NCBI GenBank assembly: GCA_963658085.1
Contig: CAVKOU010000063.1
Span: forward strand, 1-6,541
Reading direction: 5' to 3'
DNA length: 6,541 bases
Origin: CAKRJP01 sp963658085
GTDB taxonomy: Bacteria > Bacillota > Clostridia > Lachnospirales > Lachnospiraceae
The notes under the pieces were generated by a model. That model was not told the DNA's origin. It saw nothing but the letters and a program-made list of their open reading frames with translations, and did not search any database. The position numbers were made by a program, and so were the translations under genes. Below, piece after piece: positions 1 to 5,287 of the stretch. How positions within the stretch are numbered: position 1 is the first letter of the stretch; each line of letters opens with the position of its first letter.

Positions 1-69
1 ACGTATAAACGATGGATATGTTTTTTACATGTAACAGATGCATGAGTTATTTAAGAAAGGAGAATGGTT

Positions 70-288
70 ATGACTTTAGGAGACGCAAAAGTAGGCAGTA
101 CTGTAGTTGTAACAAAAATTGAGGGAGACGGTGCTTACAAACGTCGTATCATGGACATGGGCATCACAAAGGGTAGTGAACTTTACATCAGAAAAGTAGC
201 TCCTTTGGGAGATCCTGTAGAAATTACAGTTCGTGGATATGAGCTTTCTGTACGTAAGGCAGATGCTGCTTGTGTTCAGGTAAAATAA
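70..288 (+). CDS. feoA: FeoA family protein, ferrous iron transport accessory
   Basis: This 72-aa protein has the length and pattern of FeoA, a small SH3-like cytosolic protein that works with the FeoB iron importer. The family pattern is visible: an N-terminal 'L.DAKVGSTVVVTKI' strand, the 'RRIMDMGITKGSEL' turn, and a C-terminal 'DPVEITVRGYELSVRKADAACVQV' strand pair. FeoA is known to bind FeoB and is thought to modulate its activity. An upstream in-frame ATG exists at 64, but it lies one base after the GAAAGGAG ribosome binding site (55-62). The ATG at 70 is 7 nt downstream of that site and is the better start. feoB follows 55 nt later with no terminator between, so the two are probably co-transcribed. 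I see no clear promoter or Fur-type box in the 63 bases upstream, so transcription may start outside the window. Confidence 0.95.
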   Translation: MTLGDAKVGSTVVVTKIEGDGAYKRRIMDMGITKGSELYIRKVAPLGDPVEITVRGYELSVRKADAACVQVK

Positions 289-343
289 TTTCATTTTTAC
301 ATAACCAGTTCACGTGATAGACAATTGAAGGAGGAAGCGAGAA

Positions 344-2524
344 ATGGCAATTACTATTGCACTTGCCGGAAACCCGAACTGTGGTAAGACTACCATGTTC
401 AACGCACTTACAGGTGCCAATCAATATGTTGGTAACTGGCCGGGTGTTACGGTAGAAAAAAAAGAGGGTAAAATTAAGAGTAAGAAATACAAGGCAGAGG
501 ACGTAAAGGTTACAGACCTTCCGGGTATTTACTCTTTATCTCCATATACTTTGGAGGAGGTAGTCAGCCGTGACTATATCTTAAATGAGAATCCAGATGT
601 GATCGTGGATCTTGTTGATGCAACGAATATTGAACGTAACTTATATCTGACAACACAGCTTATTGAGACTGGAGTTCCTGTTGTGATTGCGCTGAACATG
701 TCAGACTTATTAGAGAAGAGAGGCATCAAGATTGATACCGAGCGCTTGTCAATGCTTCTTGGTTGCCCAATCATTAAGACATCTGCATTGAAGCAAGAAG
801 GTCTTGAGGAACTCATCGACAAGGCTGTTAGCGTTGCAAAGCAGAAAGATGTAAAACTTCCTGGAGAAATTTTCGAGAAGGATTTAGAAGCTGCTGTAGC
901 TACAGTGAAGGATGTTCTTCCAAAAGCGATTACAGAAGATAAGAAGAGATGGTATGCTGTTAAATTATTAGAGAACGACAGCAAGGTTCTTGAAAATGTA
1001 AATCTTGGAGCAGATGAGACGAAGATCGTAGATGCTCAGAGAAAAGCCATCGAGGAGAAGGAAGACGATGATATGGAAAGTATCGTAACGGATCAGCGTT
1101 ACAGATATATCCAGAAGATCGTTGGAACTGCAGTTCAAAAATCTGCTGATAAGCTGACTGTTTCTGATAAGATCGATAGAATTGTTACTAACCGTATTTT
1201 AGGTATCCCGATCTTTATCGCGGTTATGTGGCTTGTATATTACATTTCTGTAACAACTATCGGTACGCTTGTAACAGACTGGACCAATGATACTTTCGTA
1301 GGTGCGATTCAGACTGTAGTAGGAGATTTCCTTACAAATGTTGGCGCCAGCGATCTGATTAACGGCTTGGTTGTAGATGGTATTATCGGCGGACTTGGAG
1401 CTGTCCTTGGTTTCGTTCCACAGATGGCAATCTTGTTCTTGTTCCTTTCTATCCTTGAGGACTGCGGATACATGGTACGTATTGCATTCGTAATGGACCG
1501 TGTATTCAGACACTTTGGATTATCAGGAAAGAGCTTTATTCCGCTTTTGATTTCTTCAGGATGTGGTATCCCGGGAATCATGGCATCTAAGACTATTGAG
1601 CAGGATAATGACAGACGTCTTACCATTATGACAGCTACTTTCATTCCTTGTGGAGCAAAACTTCCGGTTATCGCTATGATGGGTGGTGTTATTGCCGGAG
1701 AAGTAGCAGGATATCAGGAGAGCTCATTTATCGCTCCTCTTATGTACTTCGTTGGTATCGTAGCAGTATTGGTATCAGCAATCATCCTGAAGAAGACAAA
1801 ACCATTCTCAGGAAAGCCGGCTCCGTTTGTTATGGAGCTCCCACAGTATCACATTCCACAGGCTAAGACAGTACTTCTTCACGTTTGGGAGAGACTGAAA
1901 GGTTTCATCATCAAGGCTGGTACTATCCTGTTCCTTGCATGCGTAGTAATGTGGTTCCTTGGTGGATTTGGATTTGTTGACGGAAGCTTTGGAATGGTAG
2001 AAGATAGTGCAGACAGTTTAATGGCTTTACTTGGAGGCATCATCGCACCAATCTTCATTCCACTTGGATTTGGTTCATGGCAGCCGGTTGCAGCATCCAT
2101 CTCTGGATTTACTGCAAAGGAAGCAATCGTATCAACCATGGGTGTATTAGCAAATGTATCTGGAGATACAGAGGACGCTGTAAACGTAGCACAGGGAGTT
2201 GCAACTTGGTTTCCATCAACAATGGCAGCATTCTCATTCCTTATGTTCAACCTTCTTGATTCTCCTTGTCTTGCGGCAATCGCTACAATGGCAAAGGAAA
2301 TGCAGTCAAGAAAATGGTTCTGGTTTGCAATTTTATTCCAGAATATCTTCGCATATGTAGTATGCTTGATCGTATATCAGATCGGTTCTCTTGTAACAGG
2401 TGGAGCCTTCGGAGTTGGATCAATCGTTGCTATTGTACTTTTGGCAGCATTGTTATTCATGCTCTTTAGACCGGACCCATACAAGGATCAGAAGGTATAT
2501 TCTAAGCGTTCGGTTAATGCGTAA
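344..2524 (+). CDS. feoB: Ferrous iron transport protein B (FeoB), GTPase-coupled Fe(II) importer
   Basis: This 726-aa protein is a full-length FeoB, which imports Fe(II) across the cytoplasmic membrane. The N-terminal G domain shows G1 GNPNCGKT (residues 9-16), the conserved VGNWPGVTVEKKEG segment with the G2 Thr at 36, G3 DLPG (58-61), G4 NMSD (118-121) and G5 SAL (147-149). A charged helical linker (about 165-260) matches the GDI-like domain. From about residue 286 to 707 there are repeated hydrophobic segments, for example 346-378, 526-545, 658-684 and 687-707. The two gate regions each carry the conserved Cys: SSGCGIPG (C407) and PCGAKLPV (C436). The start has AAGGAGG at 328-334, 9 nt upstream. 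The cysteine-rich tail seen in some FeoB proteins is absent; two separate small Cys-rich proteins are encoded downstream instead. Two hairpins follow the stop codon. Codon use matches the neighbouring genes, with no sign of transfer. Confidence 0.98.
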   Translation: MAITIALAGNPNCGKTTMFNALTGANQYVGNWPGVTVEKKEGKIKSKKYKAEDVKVTDLPGIYSLSPYTLEEVVSRDYILNENPDVIVDLVDATNIERNLYLTTQLIETGVPVVIALNMSDLLEKRGIKIDTERLSMLLGCPIIKTSALKQEGLEELIDKAVSVAKQKDVKLPGEIFEKDLEAAVATVKDVLPKAITEDKKRWYAVKLLENDSKVLENVNLGADETKIVDAQRKAIEEKEDDDMESIVTDQRYRYIQKIVGTAVQKSADKLTVSDKIDRIVTNRILGIPIFIAVMWLVYYISVTTIGTLVTDWTNDTFVGAIQTVVGDFLTNVGASDLINGLVVDGIIGGLGAVLGFVPQMAILFLFLSILEDCGYMVRIAFVMDRVFRHFGLSGKSFIPLLISSGCGIPGIMASKTIEQDNDRRLTIMTATFIPCGAKLPVIAMMGGVIAGEVAGYQESSFIAPLMYFVGIVAVLVSAIILKKTKPFSGKPAPFVMELPQYHIPQAKTVLLHVWERLKGFIIKAGTILFLACVVMWFLGGFGFVDGSFGMVEDSADSLMALLGGIIAPIFIPLGFGSWQPVAASISGFTAKEAIVSTMGVLANVSGDTEDAVNVAQGVATWFPSTMAAFSFLMFNLLDSPCLAAIATMAKEMQSRKWFWFAILFQNIFAYVVCLIVYQIGSLVTGGAFGVGSIVAIVLLAALLFMLFRPDPYKDQKVYSKRSVNA

Positions 2525-2549
2525 TTAAACAGTAAAAATAATTTGCAGG

Positions 2550-2579
2550 AGGCCGGATGTAAGTTACATCTGGCCTTTT
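2550..2579 (+). terminator. Probable intrinsic terminator after feoB
   Basis: A 12-bp stem pairs AGGCCGGATGTA (2550-2561) with TACATCTGGCCT (2565-2576). It has one G-T wobble and a 3-nt loop, and is followed by TTTTGTGT. It starts 25 bases after the feoB stop. The T run is short, so termination may be partial, which would let the downstream small genes be expressed at a lower level by read-through. Confidence 0.75.
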
Positions 2580-2619
2580 GTGTATAACAAGTCATCCTGT
2601 GAGCAGACAAAAATCTCGT

Positions 2620-2647
2620 ATCAAGTGGGGAAGGCCTACTTGATTTT
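2620..2647 (+). terminator. Second hairpin with T run, possible tandem terminator or attenuator
   Basis: A 10-bp stem pairs ATCAAGTGGG (2620-2629) with CCTACTTGAT (2635-2644), with one G-T wobble and loop GAAGG. The T run TTTT spans 2644-2647 and overlaps the last stem base. It ends 21 bases before the start of the next small gene. It could back up the feoB terminator or act as a read-through control point for the Cys-rich protein gene. The function is inferred from the shape alone. Confidence 0.5.
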
Positions 2648-2668
2648 ATGAAAGACAGGTGAGAAAAA

Positions 2669-2842
2669 ATGATAGCAAATGTAATAATTATAGCTTTGAT
2701 TGGGGCATATTGTATTTATCTAATTCGAAATATCATCAAAAACTGGAAGGAAGGCAAGAGCCCGGCTTGTGCCGGATGCAGTGGCAGCTGTGGTGGAAGC
2801 TGCAGCGGATGCAGTTCTTGCACACCAAAAGAAAAGAAATAG
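2669..2842 (+). CDS. FeoB-associated Cys-rich membrane protein (first copy)
   Basis: This 57-aa ORF fits the family annotated as FeoB-associated Cys-rich membrane protein (older name: virus attachment protein p12 family). Residues 2-20 form one hydrophobic helix (IANVIIIALIGAYCIYLI). A basic juxtamembrane segment follows (RNIIKNWKEGK), then a Gly/Ser/Cys tail with six cysteines at 34, 37, 41, 45, 48 and 51 (C-x2-C-x3-C-x3-C-x2-C-x2-C), and a Lys-rich end. The charge pattern places the tail in the cytosol. Such a tail could bind iron or another soft metal near the FeoB exit, but no biochemical role is established that I know of. The start has AGGTGAG at 2657-2663, 5 nt upstream. It is the first gene after the feoB terminators. 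The family call rests on size, topology, Cys tail and position. Confidence 0.85.
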   Translation: MIANVIIIALIGAYCIYLIRNIIKNWKEGKSPACAGCSGSCGGSCSGCSSCTPKEKK

Positions 2843-2910
2843 AGATATAAAAATATAAAGATATAGAGATTCAAAGATATAGTATATAGATATAAATATA
2901 GAAATATAGA
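2843..2910 (+). repeat. AT-rich imperfect tandem repeat, ATATAGA-like units
   Basis: The stretch between two small genes consists of imperfect copies of a unit such as GATATA, ATATAGA or AAATATAGA. It is almost free of C on the + strand, with one C in the whole run. It looks like a degenerate microsatellite. It separates the two genes without any clear hairpin or promoter -35 element, and may act as an unstructured spacer upstream of the next ribosome binding site. Confidence 0.6.
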
Positions 2911-2924
2911 AAGGCGGAGACACT

Positions 2925-3062
2925 ATGGGAAATTCAACTACATCAATGTTCTACGCATTTGGATTGTTTTTGGTACTGTATATTGTAGGGGCATCTATTT
3001 ATCAGATCTTTCTTTGGATCAAAGCTTGGAAAGAGAAAAGAAAGAATCAGATAGAAGACTAA
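2925..3062 (+). CDS. Small single-helix membrane protein, function unknown
   Basis: This is a 45-aa ORF with a good ribosome binding site (AAGGCGGAG at 2911-2919, 5 nt before the ATG). I do not recognise the family. The first eight residues are polar (MGNSTTSM). Residues 9-31 form one strongly hydrophobic, aromatic-rich helix (FYAFGLFLVLYIVGASIYQIF). The last residues are highly charged (WIKAWKEKRKNQIED). By the positive-inside rule the C-terminus is cytosolic. It has no cysteine, unlike its neighbours. It lies between a FeoB-associated Cys-rich protein and an HMA-domain protein, so a role as a small partner of FeoB or of these proteins is possible but not shown. Support for it being real is the ribosome binding site, the coherent membrane topology and the tight fit between neighbouring genes. 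Confidence 0.7.
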   Translation: MGNSTTSMFYAFGLFLVLYIVGASIYQIFLWIKAWKEKRKNQIED

Positions 3063-3155
3063 TTAGAGAAATAATAAGAGAATCAACTGGAAGAAACTGG
3101 AAGATTAATGCGTATCAATTAACATATCAGTAAGAAAGTGTAGAGAGAAAATAAA

Positions 3156-3521
3156 ATGGCAGATATCATTATTATATTGATCGTAATCGTTCTGATGGTC
3201 TTTGCAGGAAGAAGCGCCATCAAACATTTTAAAGGAGAAGGAGCTTGCTGCGGTGGAGGCTCAGGAAGTTCTTCAAAGAAAGCCAAGACCAAATTCTTAG
3301 ATGGTCCTGTAATAGGAAGAAAGACCATTAAGATTTCAGGAATGACCTGTGAACACTGTGCGGCCAAGGTTACGGAAAGTTTAAATAGTCTGGATGGCGT
3401 GGTTGCCCATGTGGATTTGAAAGAAAAATGTGCGGAGGTATCCTACGACCGCCAGATTAATACTTCGGATTTAAAACAGGCGGTAAAGAGTGCCGGTTAT
3501 GAGGTCCTTGGAATTTCCTAG
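3156..3521 (+). CDS. Membrane-anchored heavy-metal-associated (HMA) domain protein
   Basis: This 121-aa protein joins three parts. Residues 3-18 are a hydrophobic helix (DIIIILIVIVLMVFAG). A basic and glycine-rich linker follows, containing adjacent cysteines C31-C32 (GEGACCGGGSGSSS). Residues about 56-120 form an HMA domain with the motif GMTCEHC (C65, C68), the LNSLDGV turn and a C-terminal SAGYEV strand. HMA domains of the CopZ/ATX1 type bind Cu(I) or other soft metals through the two Cys and pass them to partners. The N-terminal half resembles the FeoB-associated Cys-rich small proteins on both sides, so this may be such a protein extended by an HMA domain. A further Cys is at 92. The ribosome binding site is weak (AGAGAG at 3142-3147, 8 nt before the ATG). 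No copper ATPase gene is in the window, so the metal is not settled by context. A strong terminator follows. Confidence 0.92.
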   Translation: MADIIIILIVIVLMVFAGRSAIKHFKGEGACCGGGSGSSSKKAKTKFLDGPVIGRKTIKISGMTCEHCAAKVTESLNSLDGVVAHVDLKEKCAEVSYDRQINTSDLKQAVKSAGYEVLGIS

Positions 3522-3539
3522 GGTAATGACAGAAGAATA

Positions 3540-3586
3540 AAAATCCGTCAAAAGCTAATGTATTATGCTTTTGGCGGATTTTGTTG
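3540..3586 (+). terminator. Strong intrinsic terminator after the HMA gene
   Basis: A 16-bp stem pairs 3540-3555 (AAAATCCGTCAAAAGC) with 3567-3582 (GCTTTTGGCGGATTTT), with one T-G wobble. The 11-nt loop can itself close partly through TAAT and ATTA. The T-rich tail is TTTTGTTGT. It begins 19 nt after the HMA stop codon and most likely ends the feo-associated transcript. The A-rich left flank means it could also work on the minus strand, but no minus-strand gene is present to need it. Confidence 0.88.
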
Positions 3587-3620
3587 TATACTAGGTTATG
3601 CGAGATAAATGTAAAAGAAT

Positions 3621-3626
3621 TATAAT
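3621..3626 (+). promoter_or_regulatory. Possible -10 element for the second Cys-rich gene
   Basis: A perfect TATAAT lies 29 bases before the next start codon and downstream of a strong terminator, which is where a promoter would be needed. No convincing -35 hexamer sits 16-18 nt upstream (the bases there read like ATGCGA) and there is no TGn extension. It is therefore a weak candidate only. Confidence 0.3.
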
Positions 3627-3654
3627 AGAAGTAAGAGAATTTTAGGAGGTAGAG

Positions 3655-3828
3655 ATGATAAAATTACTGATCATAGGTGTTGTCATTATTTTAGCCCTGG
3701 TGGCTTATTTTTCTTTCAAGAGTTTAGGTGAAGGAGGAGGCGAAGATGCTTCGAAATCCCAAGGCTGCGGATGCAATTGTTCCACTTGTTCCGAGGGATG
3801 TAGTAGTGCAAAAAAGCAGAAGTCATAA
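3655..3828 (+). CDS. FeoB-associated Cys-rich membrane protein (second copy)
   Basis: This 57-aa ORF has the same plan as the protein at 2669-2842. Residues 3-21 form one hydrophobic helix (KLLIIGVVIILALVAYFSF). A glycine and acidic linker follows (GEGGGEDASKSQ), then a Cys cluster at 38, 40, 42, 45 and 49 (CGCNCSTCSEGC) and a Lys-rich end. The Cys spacing differs from the first copy, which suggests an old paralogue or an independent family member rather than a recent duplication. The ribosome binding site is excellent (AGGAGGT at 3644-3650, 4 nt before the ATG). The GEGGG stretch after the helix recalls the GEGACCGGG linker of the HMA protein. The likely site is the cytoplasmic membrane with the tail in the cytosol; metal binding is inferred. 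It lies after a terminator and may have its own promoter. Confidence 0.82.
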   Translation: MIKLLIIGVVIILALVAYFSFKSLGEGGGEDASKSQGCGCNCSTCSEGCSSAKKQKS

Positions 3829-3863
3829 AAAGCAAATTAGGGTAGGGAATTTTGGGCCATTCA

Positions 3864-3892
3864 TTGACTTTCAAAAAATACAGACCTATAAT
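3864..3892 (+). promoter_or_regulatory. Sigma-A type promoter for the M24 peptidase gene
   Basis: TTGACT (3864-3869) and TATAAT (3887-3892) are separated by exactly 17 nt, with an A-tract in the spacer. This is close to the vegetative consensus. Transcription should begin near 3899, giving a leader of about 80 nt before the start codon at 3979. It makes the peptidase gene independent of the metal locus. Confidence 0.85.
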
Positions 3893-3907
3893 TTGACATA
3901 GAAAAAA

Positions 3908-3951
3908 GGAACATCAATTTGTAAGAATAACGAGTTGGGGAAAGATGTTCC
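3908..3951 (+). promoter_or_regulatory. Leader inverted repeat in the 5' UTR of the peptidase gene
   Basis: GGAACATC (3908-3915) and GATGTTCC (3944-3951) are perfect 8-nt complements with a 28-nt loop. The repeat lies wholly inside the predicted leader, 27 nt before the start codon. A-runs flank both arms: six A before the left arm and eight A after the right. On the + strand it is not a terminator because no T run follows. It could stabilise the mRNA or be a binding site. Confidence 0.55.
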
Positions 3952-3978
3952 GAAAAAAAAGAAAGGCTGGGAAATAAT

Positions 3979-5064
3979 ATGGATCAAAACAAAGTATCAA
4001 GAGTATTAAAGTCAATGGAGGAGCATGAAATTCCACAGATGATCATTTCGGATCCTGTGGCAATCTTCTATTTAACAGGAAAGTGGATCATTCCGGGAGA
4101 ACGATTACTTGCTTTGTATTTGAATGTAAATGGGAACCATAAACTGGTAATTAACGAGTTGTTCCCGCAGGAGAAGGATTTGGGAGTAGAGCTTGTTTGG
4201 TATAACGATGTTCAGGATGGTGTAGAGATCCTCAGTAAATTTGTTGAGAAAGACAAGGTTATGGGAATCGACAAGACATGGCCTGCAAGATTCCTTATTC
4301 GTTTACAGGAATTGGGAGGAGGAAGCAAATTTGTCAATGCATCTCCGATTGTAGATTACATCCGAATGGTAAAGGATGAAGGCGAGCAGGAGCTCATGAG
4401 AAAGTCTTCTCTCATTAACGATGAGGTAATGAAAGAACTGATTCCTTATGTTGGAAAGGGTTATACAGAGAAGGAGTTAAATCAGATCTGTAGAGATATT
4501 TATAAGAAGCATGGCTGTGAGGATGTATCCTTTGATCCTATTACCGCATATGCAAAGGGAGCTGCAGACCCACACCACGTAACCGATGACTCTAAAGGAA
4601 AAAGAGGAGACTGTGTTATCCTGGATATCGGAGGATTCAAAGATAATTATGCTTCTGATATGACAAGAACCGTATTTATCGGAGAAGTATCAGATAGAGC
4701 CCGTGAGATCTACAACATTGTATTAGAAGCAAACCTTAGAGGTATTGCAGCTGCAAAGCCGGGAAATAGAATGTGCGATGTAGACTTGGCTGCAAGAAAT
4801 TATATCGAAGAGAAGGGATATGGAAAATATTTCACTCACCGTACCGGACACTCCATTGGACTTGAGGATCATGAATTTGGAGATGTTTCATCTGTAAATG
4901 AAGACATTATCCAGGTGGGACAGTGCTTCTCTGTAGAACCGGGAATCTATCTTCCGGAAGAAGGCTTGGGAGTTCGTATCGAAGATCTCGTAATCATTAC
5001 AGAAGATGGATGCGAAGTATTAAATCACTTCACAAAAGATATTATCGTAGTTCCGGAAGAATAA
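3979..5064 (+). CDS. M24 family metallopeptidase, Xaa-Pro dipeptidase/aminopeptidase P-like
   Basis: This 361-aa protein has the two-part structure of prolidase and aminopeptidase P relatives. The N-terminal creatinase-like domain (about 1-125) includes YLTGKW. The C-terminal pita-bread catalytic domain is about 135-361. All five dinuclear metal ligands are in place: D216 (LDIGG), D227 (SDMTRT), H291 (TGHSIGLEDHE), E320 (SVEPGIY) and E335 (VRIEDL). The substrate-side histidines lie in ADPHH (199-200). The predicted function is removal of N-terminal residues ahead of proline, or splitting of Xaa-Pro dipeptides, in the cytosol. There is no signal peptide. Family length is usually about 350-370, so this is complete. 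It has its own promoter at 3864-3892. The ribosome binding site is poor (only AAAGG or GGGAAA upstream of the ATG), so translation may be modest or helped by leader structure. The exact substrate cannot be told from sequence. Confidence 0.93.
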   Translation: MDQNKVSRVLKSMEEHEIPQMIISDPVAIFYLTGKWIIPGERLLALYLNVNGNHKLVINELFPQEKDLGVELVWYNDVQDGVEILSKFVEKDKVMGIDKTWPARFLIRLQELGGGSKFVNASPIVDYIRMVKDEGEQELMRKSSLINDEVMKELIPYVGKGYTEKELNQICRDIYKKHGCEDVSFDPITAYAKGAADPHHVTDDSKGKRGDCVILDIGGFKDNYASDMTRTVFIGEVSDRAREIYNIVLEANLRGIAAAKPGNRMCDVDLAARNYIEEKGYGKYFTHRTGHSIGLEDHEFGDVSSVNEDIIQVGQCFSVEPGIYLPEEGLGVRIEDLVIITEDGCEVLNHFTKDIIVVPEE

Positions 5065-5106
5065 TAGATCGGATCGAAGAATAAATTAAAGAATAAACAA
5101 TATAAA

Positions 5107-5130
5107 CGGCAGTTTTTGTGAAAACTGTTG
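5107..5130 (+). other. Intergenic hairpin without T run
   Basis: CAGTTTT (5110-5116) and AAAACTG (5121-5127) pair perfectly around a TGTG loop. Two G-T pairs and a C-G pair at the base extend the stem to 10 bp. It is followed by CGAAAAAAA rather than T, so it is not a typical + strand terminator. It may stabilise the 3' end of the peptidase mRNA. Confidence 0.45.
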
Positions 5131-5142
5131 CGAAAAAAATCC

Positions 5143-5216
5143 AAGAGAATGCCTTGACAACGAGAGAAATAAGTAATACTATTATCTAGCGTGCTGTAAA
5201 AAGGCATTCTCTTTTT
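5143..5216 (+). terminator. Terminator-like perfect inverted repeat surrounding the str promoter
   Basis: AAGAGAATGCCTT (5143-5155) and AAGGCATTCTCTT (5201-5213) are perfect 13-nt complements, and the right arm runs into TTTTT (5212-5216). A transcript arriving from the peptidase gene would contain both arms and could fold this into a terminator with a 45-nt loop. A transcript starting at the promoter inside the loop would lack the left arm and escape. The long loop makes termination efficiency uncertain. Confidence 0.6.
5154..5182 (+). promoter_or_regulatory. Sigma-A type promoter of the str operon
   Basis: A perfect TTGACA (5154-5159) and TACTAT (5177-5182) are spaced by 17 nt. The start of transcription should fall near 5189, giving a leader of about 100 nt before rpsL. 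The first two bases of the -35 are also the last two bases of the left arm of the inverted repeat at 5143-5213. Confidence 0.82.
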
Positions 5217-5234
5217 GTGTGCTTTTTTACCACC

Positions 5235-5256
5235 GCAATGTCAAAGAATGACAAGC
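5235..5256 (+). promoter_or_regulatory. Small hairpin in the rpsL leader
   Basis: TGTCA (5239-5243) and TGACA (5249-5253) pair around AAGAA, with an outer GC-GC pair across a small internal loop. It ends 16 nt before the AGGAGG of rpsL. It is short and could be chance, but its position suits a leader element controlling ribosomal protein synthesis. Confidence 0.35.
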
Positions 5257-5287
5257 AACTTATTACTATCATAGGAGGTGAAATGAA

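Noticed and set aside
2..34. Possible 3' end of an upstream gene (reads RINDGYVFYM then stop)
   Set aside because: Only ten codons are visible, with no family signal. Codon choice is plausible for coding, but I cannot tell it from chance.
1..63. Fur, DtxR or other iron-responsive operator upstream of feoA
   Set aside because: I see no 19-bp inverted repeat resembling a Fur box; control elements may lie outside the window.
64..69. Upstream in-frame ATG for feoA at 64
   Set aside because: It lies one base after the GAAAGGAG ribosome binding site, too close for initiation; the ATG at 70 has 7-nt spacing and gives the usual FeoA start.
574..2250. Several long minus-strand ORFs inside feoB
   Set aside because: They mirror the codon pattern of feoB on the opposite strand, overlap each other and match no recognisable family.
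2659..2850. 63-aa + strand ORF overlapping the first Cys-rich gene
   Set aside because: It is in another frame from the well-supported 57-aa protein, has no helix plus Cys-tail logic and no suitable ribosome binding site.
3063..3155. Gene or RNA element between the 45-aa gene and the HMA gene
   Set aside because: The 93 bases are AT-rich with no ORF carrying a ribosome binding site, no hairpin of note and no promoter pair.
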